Notes under the pieces: model-generated
What the model was told of the DNA's origin: nothing
Database searches by the model: none
The model's input: only the letters and a program-made list of their open reading frames with translations
Part shown: positions 35,601 through 47,200 of the stretch, in pieces
Layout of the letters: each line of letters begins with the position of its first letter
Numbering within the stretch: the stretch's first letter is position 1
NCBI RefSeq assembly: GCF_027744825.2
Contig: NC_071336.1
Location: forward strand, 15,651,501 to 15,715,500
Source of the DNA: Synchiropus splendidus
Taxonomy: Eukaryota; Chordata; Actinopteri; Syngnathiformes; Callionymidae
Length of the DNA: 64,000 nucleotides
Direction: 5' to 3'
Position numbers and translations under genes: made by a program

Positions 35601-38600
35601 TCCTGTTCCTGTCTCTCAGTGTGTACACCGTGCTGCCTCTCTCACTGGCGTGGGCTCTCATGGTTGGGATTGGAACTAGTGTTTCACACATCATCATTAT
35701 CAGTGTCTACGTCCCCGTCACCAGCCCAGAGACACCAGATTTAGCTGTGCAGGTAACTGTGGGAACGTGTGCATTTAGATGTTAAGCAGTGACTTTCAGC
35801 TGATACTTCTGTCATATTTTCTATTTTACAGCTGGTTGCTAACGCCGTCTTATTTTTGTGTGTCAATTGTATTGGGATTTTCCACCTCTGGATGACGGAG
35901 CACAACCTCCGGGTTTCTAACCAGAAACGGGAGGAGTTCAGTGCAATACGCTCCCAAAAGGAAATAAGAAAATATCAGCAGGTTAGACATTTCATTTTGG
36001 CCTCGAACATTTTACTGACACTCTGATTATTACAGATTGAGTTTGACCATAAAATCATTAAACGTAATTACTCTGTAAATAAAAATAATAAAAGATGAAC
36101 AGCTTGGGTTTGCGCCGGTCAGTAGATCAAATATTTACTTGTGTGACGCCCAGCAACTATTAAACAGTCATCACTATTTATGGAAACTGAACCAATTGCT
36201 TTAACGTGAACCACAGTGTAAACAAAACCTCTTTATGACTACACTCTGCAAAACGTTTTGTCATTAACATGCTACAATAGCTGTATGATTTTATGCACAA
36301 GGCCTCTGTCCTCTCTGTTCCTTTGACCACAGGAGCAGCTTCTCCTCTCTATCCTGCCACGGTACATTGCCATGGAGCTGAAAACAGAGGTGATAAAGAG
36401 ACTGACCGAACCAAAGAGTGATAAAGAGAAGGAGCAAAACTCCAACAATTTCCACAGTCTGTACATACGGAAACATAAAGACGTCAGGTGAGGCTAACAT
36501 TGAATTACTGCAAGTTATTACAAGAGTATCATTTGTTTTACCAAACATGCTTGCAAATGAGATTACCCTGATAATACCAGATCACTCACTCATCAATCAA
36601 AAATCAATTTACCATTTTGTGGTTCGAAATGTCCAAGGGCTCTCAGTGTTAAGTGCACTTGGGCAGGTATTGAAGCGGGCCTCACACACACGTCCCAATT
36701 TTTCTCCTTCCGGACCAAGGATGGTAAACACCAGATTATTGTAACTGTTATAACATCACCCCACAATAGAATTAGGGGAACAGAATCTAGCCAATAAAGA
36801 AGTGATCTGACCGAGAAACAAGGAAGCAAAAGGCAGAGTTTTTTATTGAGTTGATAGCAAAACTAGCCTTTAATCTCACTACAGTCTGCACCCACCCGCA
36901 CCTAGTCCCTTCTTTCAGACGTGTGGGGCAATGCGCAAACTTAGTTCCACGATCAGCAGTCATTTTCCTGTTATTTATTTTTATTTTATTTTTTGAGTTT
37001 CTTTTGTTTCGGTATTCTTCAATTAAAAACCACATCAACCACCATCATCTTGTGTACTTCCGTGTTCAAAAGAGAGGTTGGGGTTAGGTAGGCTGTGGGA
37101 TGGCGCTCCTTTTAGTTCTACACAAGACAACGTGTCTATTTAAAGACATTTCAGTCACGTACTGGTGGCGCTGTCACTAAGGAAGAGACCCATGTAAGAG
37201 GTTAACCCCCCCACACAGCCTCCCTGGCTAGTCAAAATCTGACTTAGAGCTGTGCTGCCCAGCAGTCAATATATGATTTACAGGGAGTGAGACTGGGTTG
37301 AACCAACAGAGTTTCATGGGCTAGTCACAATGTGAATTCAAGCTTTTCTCCCCAAATTTCAGCATATGACTTTGATGTTGTGAGACTGTGCTGCTTTGTG
37401 GTGTGTTTTTTGTGGGGTCGAGTGTGAAGATTATCAGGTGCACCACAGACATAATGATCACTGCTAGATTTTTCATCTTCATGTGTGGGGTAAAAAAATG
37501 ATTTTCAAATATTTATGTGTCAAGTCAATCCTTTGTCTTATTGTTTTCTATGCCTTCTAAAAACTATATACTTGGTTCCCTTGTCTGTAGCATCCTGTAT
37601 GCCGACATCGTGGGCTTCACTAAGCTGGCCAGTACCTGTTCACCTGAAGAGCTCGTCGCAGTGCTCAACAAGCTCTTTGGACGGTTTGACAGCATTGCAA
37701 AGGTACATGTTTGTGGTCTGTTAAAACCAAGAGTCAGGTTTCTCATGTCGATTTTTGGACTTGTTTGCAGAGAAATGGTTGTCTTCGCATTAAGATCCTT
37801 GGCGACTGCTACTACTGTGTCTCTGGACTTCCCGACCCAATCCCAACTCATGCCAGAAACTGTGTTCAAATGGGGCTTGACATGTGCACTGCTATCAGGT
37901 TAGCATCTAGAAATTACTGAGTATTTCTGTATGATTGTTATCGACCAAGGCAAAGCCTTCATTAATAGTAATCCATTTATGTCTATTGCATTTCAGTGGC
38001 GGTAGTTAAAGACTGTCAAAAAGTCTCAATTCCTGTTCAATTTAAATTGATATACATATATTCTCCATGTTTAACAAAATGGCTGAAATCCACCTTTTTT
38101 GTTTTGGTCAGGCTTTTAGCTGGGGTTGGGGGGAGTGTTGTATGTGTCCGCAATCCATAAAAGCTGCTCTGTTTAACATTCTCACTCCCTCATGATCATG
38201 ATTGTGTTCAGAAATGTCATCGCAGTCGTTGTGTACTAGCTTTTGGTTGTTAAATGGTCTCATATAAATCTGCAAATTCATTTTTGTTCTGACTCGACTG
38301 TCTTCTCTTTGCCTTCATAGTAAACTTCGAGAAGCAACAGGAGTGGAGATCAGCATGCGGGTGGGTGTCCACACTGGAAATGTGCTCTGCGGGGTGATTG
38401 GCCTGCAGAAGTGGCAGTATGATGTATGGTCACATGACGTTACATTAGCCAACCACATGGAGTCTGGAGGCCTTCCTGGGTGAGAACAACAAGAAAATCA
38501 TTCATCGCATTTAGTCACATGAGACAATTGAACATGAATGAATCATTGGACTCAATTCATGTCTGTACTATACTACTCTGTTTTTATTCATTTTTGCTGA

Positions 38601-41600
38601 TCAACAGACGGGTTCACATCACAGAGGAGACACTGCGGCATTTGAATGGATCCTATCGGGTCGAAGACGGAAACGGGGGATCTCGTGATCCTCTTCTTAC
38701 AGGGAGAAAAACGTACCTGGTGATTGATCCTAATAAGCCATACGGTATGGCCCGAAAAACCAAACCAGCAAGCACTCTGGTAGCCGGGGAGTCCCGACAG
38801 CGGGCGTCTGTGAAAATGTCCCAGTACCTGCAGTCGTGGCAAACCATCCACCCCTTCGCCGATCTGAGTAATCCTGATGCCCGACGCTCCAAGAGGAAAA
38901 TCCGGCCTCCACGAATCGTGACTCACTCTCAAATTGATGATGTAAGAGTCCTTCTTATGCAGTGATAGGATAAGTATGTTATACATTTAAAACTTCATTC
39001 AACAACTTTTTTTAACTTTTATAGGATGATGTTTTTTGCGATGATAATGCCAGTCGGTGAGTCACTTTATCCGCTCTTATGATGAGTCATGCCTTTTTTG
39101 TGAAATAGTCATTGTAATATTGATGCTGTATTTGATTATAACAAATACAATGCTGTAACTGCTGATGCTGTAGCTTTATGATAATCAAATCTCTATTGTG
39201 CAAAGCAGGTGGGGGTTCATTTAATAATGTCATTTTGTTTCATTTTAGCCTGGTGGTCCATAGTGGTGTAAGAAAATCACTTGATACCCTGAACCCTGTG
39301 AGGTGAGTGTCAGGTGGAAGATAAAATAGTTGCCCAATTTTTTTAACTTCTGTTGTTTCTAATTCTTTCTCATTGTGCGCGTGTGTGTCATTAGCCGTAG
39401 AGCAAAGAAGCTCAACTGTTTGACTCTGCTGTTCAATGACTTCAAGCTGGAGAAGCAGGTGGGTGAACTTTCAAAAGTTTCATTCAAAGTAACATATTCA
39501 GGCCAGTCTGTTGGTCCTAACAATCTGTTTGTGTGTTTCAGTTCCGCTTTTCGGAGGTGAAAGGCTTGCATCACTCCATGAGTTGCTTGGCGTTGATCTT
39601 CGTGACTCTATTCGTAGTCCAGATGCTGGTATCGGAAAAGTGAGTCATGCTCAGCACATTTAGCTCTGTCATGTGAATTAATGTGTTGAGTGGAATCCAT
39701 TCATACAGTCATTGCTCATCAACATTTGTCTCTTAGGAATTTTGAGATGGCAGTGTCCTACGGCGCAACATTCCCAGTGCTGGTGCTCCTTCTGTCCATC
39801 ACTTTTACTGGACATTTGAAGGTATTTGTTCTGTCTGGGTGACCACAGTCCATCAAGTTAAATTCTGACTGATCAGACAAGCCCAGTTGGCTGACTTATA
39901 TTTGCGAACTAGACTCTGCATTCTCTTTGAAATTCTTTCTTGTTTGTAGAGAAAGACATGAAAATTCTGACTGTTTTTTTTAATTTCCACTCTTGCATTT
40001 ATTAATCTTAGAAATGGCACTCCAAAATGCCAGCAGGCATCCAGTGGATATCTGGCCTGTCCCAGGGTGTCTCCGCACGTGCAGCAGTGCGTGTATTTGT
40101 TGTCTGTCTGTGTTTACTCATCACCCTTCTGATGGCAATCCTCAACTTTGTAAGTAGCATCTCCCAAAAAGTCCCTTTTGCGAACTGATATTGTAGTTCG
40201 TTTTCTATAAATGCTCCTCCTCAGCTCTTCCTACCAGGAAATAACTGCACCGCAACAGTTGACAAGAAGGAGCTGCAGAGCCTCAAACTCTACACTGTGC
40301 CTGTGAGTCCTCATAGATATACGGTGGTCTTCTTAAGCAAGACTGTTGCAGTTATGACTGTTGACATCTTGTTCATTTTCATCTCCTCCGTACTCTCTGC
40401 AGTATTACTTGTACTGTTGCCTGCTTGCCATGCTGGGGGTGATCGTCTTTATCAAGATTTGCATGTCGGTGAAGACGCTGCTTCTAACGCTGGCTGTGGT
40501 CGTTTACCTGGCCCTCTTCATTCACGTGTACGCACCGCGGTCCTACTGCCTGGTCAACATGCTGTACAACGACACCAAGTGAGTAATCCAGCATTATTAA
40601 AAAGGCTGTGAGTGTGATGTTAGAATTAGTACATCAATCTCTCTCTCGATTATTGAGCATTGTTATCACAAACACCTCACTAAATGTAACACAAAATAGA
40701 CACTGTTTGAGTGCAGGTAAACTACATTTGCGAATGTGGCTCAACCGCTCTTTCCACTGTGTCATACTTAACAAGCTCTCACTGTAATTGAAACACAATC
40801 CAGGTTTCTAGAGAGGGAGGTTTTACATTTCCTTTTAAGTCTAGCTGTCTTTGCCTCTGTCCAGTTTCATTTCCCCTGCATTCTATATGGGGGCAGTTGT
40901 TTTCCAAGTACAAATTACACTGTGAAATAGTTACAGTAATGCAGAAAACAGTGTTCATTGATGTGTGTTTGTGAACAGGCCAGGAGTTCTCAAAGATCCT
41001 CAGATCATGTCAGGGGTGTGGCTGGTCATTTTCTATGTCATCTGCTTGATACTAGCCAGACAGGTGAGTTTGTTTTTGTTGTGGGTGTGTTTTTTTTATC
41101 ATAACAACTACCATTCTTGTAGGACGAGTTAAGCTGCCGTGTAGACTTCCTGTTGGAATGTTGCTTTCACATGGAGCGCGAGGAGATGGAGACAATGGAG
41201 AATGTCAACAAGCTTCTGCTGCAGAACGTCCTGCCACTGCACGTTGCCTCTTTCTTCATGGGCAAATCTATACGCAACCAGGTAAAAACAAGTGTTATGT
41301 CAGGCTACAATAGTTTTACTAACTGGCCCAAACATCCATATTCATTTATTTGATCACATTGGTCCACTGACAGGGAAAAGTTTCAGTAATGCCTGGCCAT
41401 GAAGAATGGTTGTTGTCAGCTGCAATATCATTTCAGAACTCCTCATAATACACGACCAATGTTGTGGGGACAAAGTCTTTTAACCAAGAAGATGGTGTCA
41501 GAGCAAAAACTAATTTCCCAAAAAAAAGATCAAATGCTGAAGTAACATGAATAAAAGATGATGATGGAGAGAACAAGCCATATTCTCTTTAAAAAATAGC

Positions 41601-42896
41601 AACTACCTTTCCTGTTGAAGCAAAGGATTTGGAAGTAGCGCTTTGTTGTTTTTTGTGATGATTTAGATTTGTTGAAAATGTTTTGGATACTTTTTCTAAA
41701 TGCTCAATCAGAATTGGAATCAATTGGGTTGAAATAAACAATAAACAGCATCTTACATTTGTTAATGTGTTCATGTTATTTTTTTTACCTCTTTTCCAGG
41801 ACCTGTACAGCCAGTCATATGAGTGTGTGTGCGTGATGTTTGCATCTGTGCCTCAATTCAAAGAATTCTACAGCGAGAGCAGCGCCAACAGGGATGGTCT
41901 GGAGTGTTTGCGCTTCCTCAATGAGATCATTGCAGACTTCGATGAGGTATGAGGAAGAAACATTTCGGCATTCTTCAGAGAATTATTTGAAAAATGCATT
42001 CTTCTGTCCAACAGCTTCTTTCAAAGCCCAAATTTTCATCGGTAGAGAAGATCAAGACTATTGGCAGCACCTACATGGCAGCAGCAGGACTGACACACTC
42101 AGGGACAGATGAGCGAAAGGTACTTGTTTCACTACTAGTTTGTGTTGTTGAGTTATCTGAATCTTTGATTGTGTTTCTACGCTTCAATTTGAAATTGCAA
42201 CTTTTGAGTTGTCTTCTGTTACTTTCCTGTCCTTTGGCGCCCCCTGCAGAAGGTTGACATGTCCTACAGTCACGTTCGCGCCATGGTGGAGTTTGCGTTT
42301 GCCCTCATGAATAAATTGGAGTTGATCAACACGCACTCCTTCAACAGCTTTAAACTTCGGATTGGTAAGACTCACTGAACTGAACTGCTGCTCTTGATGG
42401 TTTTCCTACGTATTATATCAACATTAATGTGCTGCAAAAACTTTACAAATGTCAAGTTAATGATGTCATTTGCAAAATGTAGCGTTGTTTCTGCAAAACA
42501 AAAGAACTGGAAATGCAGCTCTCATATACTTTTATACTTTTTAGGGATTAATCATGGTCCTGTCATTGCTGGAGTCATCGGAGCTCATAAACCTCAGTAT
42601 GACATCTGGGGCAATTCTGTGAACGTGGCTAGCAGAATGGACAGTACAGGAGTGCTGGACAAAATCCAGGTCGGTGATTGGAAGATGTGCACCGTTTCAC
42701 AACTCTAAATGTCGAAAATTCACATATGTATTGGTTAATCCTGTATCCCATTTGTCTTAAGGTGACAGAGGAGACCGCACAGCTGGTCCAGAGTGTGGGC
42801 TACAACGTCACACTGCGAGGTGTGGTCAATGTTAAAGGAAAGGGGGAGCTCACAACGTACTTCGTCAACTCTGACCAGTCCTCTCCCCCGTTTTGA
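32665..42896 (+). CDS. Group II transmembrane adenylyl cyclase (ADCY4/ADCY7-like)
   Basis: Makes cAMP from ATP at the plasma membrane under G-protein control. 24 coding exons keep one frame for 1255 aa: 32665-33438, 35320-35517, 35591-35752, 35832-35981, 36333-36487, 37591-37702, 37771-37898, 38321-38479, 38608-38941, 39025-39056, 39249-39302, 39395-39458, 39542-39639, 39737-39821, 40012-40149, 40225-40302, 40403-40578, 40979-41063, 41123-41281, 41800-41946, 42015-42119, 42250-42364, 42545-42669, 42762-42896. Layout: acidic N-terminus of about 235 residues, six membrane spans (about 236-400), C1a, second membrane block (about 750-990), C2a. Metal-binding Asp485 (YADIVGF) and Asp529 (LGDCYYC), and C2 Lys1110, Asp1189, Asn1196 and Arg1200 are present, so it should be active. 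C2 motifs ([18 protein letters not shown]-like PGVLKDP) resemble ADCY4; the CYLD neighbour suggests ADCY7. Relatives are about 1080 aa; the surplus is N-terminal. Confidence 0.93.
33439..35319 (+). other. Large intron of the adenylyl cyclase gene
   Basis: 1.9 kb intron without a supported nested gene. It has a short CA/TA repeat at 33514-33544. Confidence 0.6.
36488..37590 (+). other. Intron of the adenylyl cyclase gene with repeat-like sequence
   Basis: 1.1 kb intron. Near 36660-37080 the sequence has a different texture from its neighbours (cacacacgtcccaattt, gaattaggggaacagaatct), suggesting an old inserted element; no family assigned. Confidence 0.35.
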
Positions 42897-43549
42897 AAAC
42901 ATTAAGAACTGGAAACAAATATGGTGTGCCGTGTTTGTGGCAGGCATTCATGAAGAAACTGTGACACTTTTGGATGCCGCCTGGTTCTCCAGTATCAAGA
43001 AGTGATTAAAAAAAAGCTGCCTCAATGCTGAAACCTTACTGGAACTCTGCACTGATGCAACATATTGCACAATGACCTGTGAATGACTTCTGTTGGAAGA
43101 GAGGATGAAGACGTTTTTAACTCATGTATCATCTGAGAATGATGTACTGTCTGTACTGTATTATTGTGATGCTTGAATTGTGTTTGTTGTCCTTTGTTTG
43201 TGTTGCATTGATAGGTTCTGATTTCCACAGTATGTCTGTTTTTCACTACTTTGTCACTACTCAGTCACTTTTTAAGTTTCTTCAGTCACGTCTCTGTTCA
43301 ATGGCAAGGCTTTCGTTTTCTTCTGATCAACCAAGCACCTTTTCCAGTGGCAGTTTCAAACTTTGCTGAGCTTGTCAGGTCATCCAACATCAAGTAAACA
43401 TATTTAGATCACTCAGTTCTGTTAGTTAAACAGAACTGACTTACGTTTCCTGGAAGAGGTTGAACTGACCCCAACTCTGATACCTAACCAGCTGTAGCAT
43501 CTCTTACACCCAATGATCTAGTCTGCGTTTTTGCACTGCCTAAAACTGC

Positions 43550-43555
43550 AATAAA
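43550..43555 (+). terminator. Polyadenylation signal of the adenylyl cyclase gene
   Basis: AATAAA about 650 bases after the stop codon. An alternative ATTAAA lies near 43720. Confidence 0.5.
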
Positions 43556-43789
43556 TATTGCAATATTGCAGAGTTACAGCCTGATGTTGCGGTGACTTGA
43601 TAATGGTCAACTCTTGTTCACGTTGCACTTTTAATTATGTCTTATTTATGAGTTTTTTTATGCGTCGTGTACAATTTGAGTTACAGTGAATGTCTTTTGT
43701 GTACAAGTTGAAATATTTTAATTAAAAACAAAGAAACGTGTCGGAGGGCTTATCAATATTAGAAGGCAACACATCAGTAACCGAGGCGT

Positions 43790-44080
43790 CAGAATTAACG
43801 GACGACTCCTCCCGCGACATTATTGGTCACGTCAACGTTACTCTATTTCTATTGGCTTTCGCATGTGTCAATCATTTCACTTCCTGCTTCCCCATTCAGG
43901 TTGTTATTGACGCGCACAGCTCCTTTAAACATGGGAGGAAAGTTGAGGGTGAAGTTCGCGAGCTTCTGATAAACGGCTTTAGTTGCTTCGGGAGTAGCAA
44001 ACTGTTCGTAAATTGCGGACTCTAGGAAAGGCGGACAGAAAAAAAGTTCGAGCTTGGCCTCTAAATATGAAAGAAGTGGA
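43790..44080 (+). promoter_or_regulatory. cyld: CYLD promoter region
   Basis: CpG-enriched stretch without a TATA box. It has inverted CCAAT boxes (ATTGG near 43822 and 43850) and a GTCACGTCAACG element resembling a CRE half site, 100-400 bases before the CYLD start codon. Confidence 0.45.
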
Positions 44081-44200
44081 TATTTGTACGAACTTTACTA
44101 AAACGAGAACACCGGCTCAACGTCCATTTTGATTCCGAACACAAAGGCTTTCTTGTGCCTCTTTTCTTTTCGAAGCCGTCATTGTTTTCACACCTGTGAC

Positions 44201-47200
44201 ATGTCGGGAGCTCATGAGGTAAACCGGAAACGGCGCCCCCCCAAGATGTTCTTGCTCTCGACGGACTTGAGAGTCCAGGATCAGGTGGACGGCACCATTT
44301 GGCTGCAGCGGGGCAACATTTGCCTGGAGCAGGAGTCGCAGAAGAGCAGAAGTGAAAATGTGTGGGTGAAGGTAAAGGCTGTTCTGACTTGACGGCAGTT
44401 CAGAAGAGTAGAAGTGTATTGCAATCCCTCATACAACAACCTTGTCATCTGAGGGGTCGAAAAGCAGCAGAGAGAAGAGCAGTTCTTGTAATGTCTGCCC
44501 CTTTTTATGAACATATAGATTTCCCAGACTGTTTCTTTATGAAGTCAGTTTTGATTTCTTCACTCATGCAAGTTCAAGTGACGCTTGTTAAGATACAATA
44601 AGAGCACTTGATGAATACGAGTGAATAATGTTCTTTTTTTCACCGTGCCATTACACTTCTTTGGCGTCTTCAGAGGGTTTTTGTGCGTGTAACTCTCAGT
44701 CAGTACTCCTCATTCTTGTTCATTTTGTTTTGTTCATTGTTAATTCAGTGGCCCTGATGATGATGCTTCTGGGATTGATTCGATTTCCACATTACCATCT
44801 TGAAACTCGGGGCTCAGCTCCGCAGAGAAGACATGCGTGCCTTTGTCTTCCTTTCCAGGAACTTCTCTCTCATTGTCACATGCTTCTTTTTTTGTGTTCA
44901 GACTTGTATTGGGTAATCGTGGTTAGCCCAGGTCTGCTATCCTGCCTTGCTGCCCTGACACCCTTGAAATTCCTGACTTCTTACTTCTATTTAGGCTTTT
45001 ATTTTGTCATTGTCGCCCTTTATTTTCTTTCAGATTCTCTCAGCATGATGATTTCCTTTCTTTTTTGCTTTGAAATAGCCATCTTTGCCTCCATTAAGTC
45101 AACTGGTTCTTCTGCCACTTCTGTACAGAGCCATTTGTGTTGAGTTGTGTCTGAAAATGTCTATTAATTGTCTTAGTAATGTCTATTATTATACGCCTTT
45201 ATGAAATTGTATGACGATGTGGTGATAATATTTGACATGTGCAGCTTTTTTTCTAGTTAGTTCCTTTCATCTTCGCAGGTCCTGGACAATGGCGCCATGG
45301 TTAAAATAGAAAAGAAGCTGCTAGTGGAGGTACCAGCTGAGTTAGTGAGTCTCTTGGAGCCAGTCTCGGATCCCGAAACTCGTCTGAAACTATTAAGTAA
45401 TAAATTATTTCTACTATGAATGTAAATATAATGATTGACACCCGACCGCTTGTTATCTTCAAAATAATGCAAAGTGAGTGCACCATAGTAAAAGCACTTT
45501 TCTAATTAGAATTAGACACTGAAATGTTGTTATATTATTGAAAATATTTTTTTTAGTCACAGATCTTTTCTTTATATTTTCTTCCAGACAACCCGGGGAA
45601 GTTGCAGTATTATGCCTCTTTGCCAGTCGGTACCCCTTTGTGGGTCCAGATGGGCCAGTCAGATGACCTTGTCGAGGCAGAGCTCAGGTACATCGGCCCG
45701 TTGAACAGAGGAAGCAACGCTGTCTTTTTTGGGGTACAACTTAAGGTACAGTTATTCTGATGATCCATTCATTCATTTATTCCTTCATCTTCAGCTGCCT
45801 ATTTCCTTATGTGGGTGTTGGTGGGTTGGAGCCTGTTTAACTTTGTCCATGTAGCTTAGAGAAAAAAATGAACTGATGTGATCCGTGAGAAATACATTTT
45901 GTTGATTTATGTAGCAACACTTAAGCTTATTTTAAGCTGTTAGTTGTGCATGTTGCTGTGTTGTAACAGACGCCAAGTGATTATAAGTTGTGACATTGGT
46001 GGCTGTGTTGCTCCCACACGTCCACACCAGCAGCATTTGTCAAGGGTTATAGACAAACCTCAACTGATTACTCGGTGCTTCTCAACAGAATGATTTACTC
46101 ACAATTAAAAATGCACAAAATCAACCTCCATGTTTTGCTGGTCTCGTCTCATGCAGGGCTCAGCAGCAGGGAAAGGAGTGAGCAACGGTTCCTATAAAGG
46201 TCAGAGAATCTTCGTCTGCCCCGATGCGTCTGCTCTCTTCGTTCCCGTGAGTCACGTCAGGGTCCGGCACTGGTCTCGTAACAATGGCTCAGAACCACAG
46301 GAGAGACATAGGGAAAAAGAGCACAGTCATCGGAGCAGCAATCCTTCCAGCAATGGTCACAGCAACCATCAGCCCAGCAACGGCCAACATGTAGAGCGCT
46401 CCAGTCATCAGCAGCAGAGTCGCCACATAAGTTTTCTCCACCATCAGCCCAGTACTTCTCAATCGCAATTCTTCGTCGCCAGAACAACAGAGTCCCAACA
46501 ATTCCAAATCAGCCAGAGAGTCAGTTGTCAGCTGGAGGATGTCGTGTGCCACGGTGAAGTGCGCTTCTGTGGTCTCCTGCCTGGTCGCTCCTCTTCTGGG
46601 ACTTACGTTGGAATCCTACTGGTCAGTTTTACCCATCAAATCTTTCATTAATACTAAGCTTTTTTTTTGACCTTTGACTTTAACTTCTTTGTCTAGACTT
46701 AATTACAAAAAAATATCTTACACCCTGTTATTTGTACCCTTTGACTTCTAGGTGAGCGAGGCAGTTATTAAATATGAGGATTGCAACTTAAATCACAGTG
46801 GGAGCAGCACAAGACAGTTTTGCTTGTCAAATGGCACATAAGTTGGAGCATGCCAGGGGAACGTGGTATTGCATTTCTATGCAGCTTTGAAGCATGCAAC
46901 AGTGTCATTTAGGGCACTTGCATATGTCAATTTGGCGATGGGATGTTTTCATGCTGCTTCTATGAAGTGGGTTTTTAAATTGTCTTTCTAGATCAGCGCT
47001 GTTTTGTTTGAATTGTGTGGCTTGGTGTGCATCATTGCATGTAATATTTATTGGGGAATTTGTGGGGTTTTTTTTCAATCATTTTTCATTAGATGTTGAT
47101 GCCTGAGTTATCAACTATGTATTTATTAAACCTTTGGCGTCTCACTATGTAATGATCTTTCACAGTGTCCGGTGAGAAATCAAAAAGACCCAAAAATGAA

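Noticed and set aside
44129..44200. Upstream extension of the first CYLD exon
   Set aside because: The extension would begin at TTG, not ATG; the first in-frame ATG is 44201.
44628..45143. 171-codon hydrophobic frame inside the first CYLD intron
   Set aside because: Lies wholly in an intron, lacks splice or domain support, and its hydrophobicity follows from T-rich sequence.
46257..46552. Minus-strand membrane-like frames opposite CYLD exon 4
   Set aside because: Antisense reading of the Ser/His/Asn/Gln-rich coding linker.
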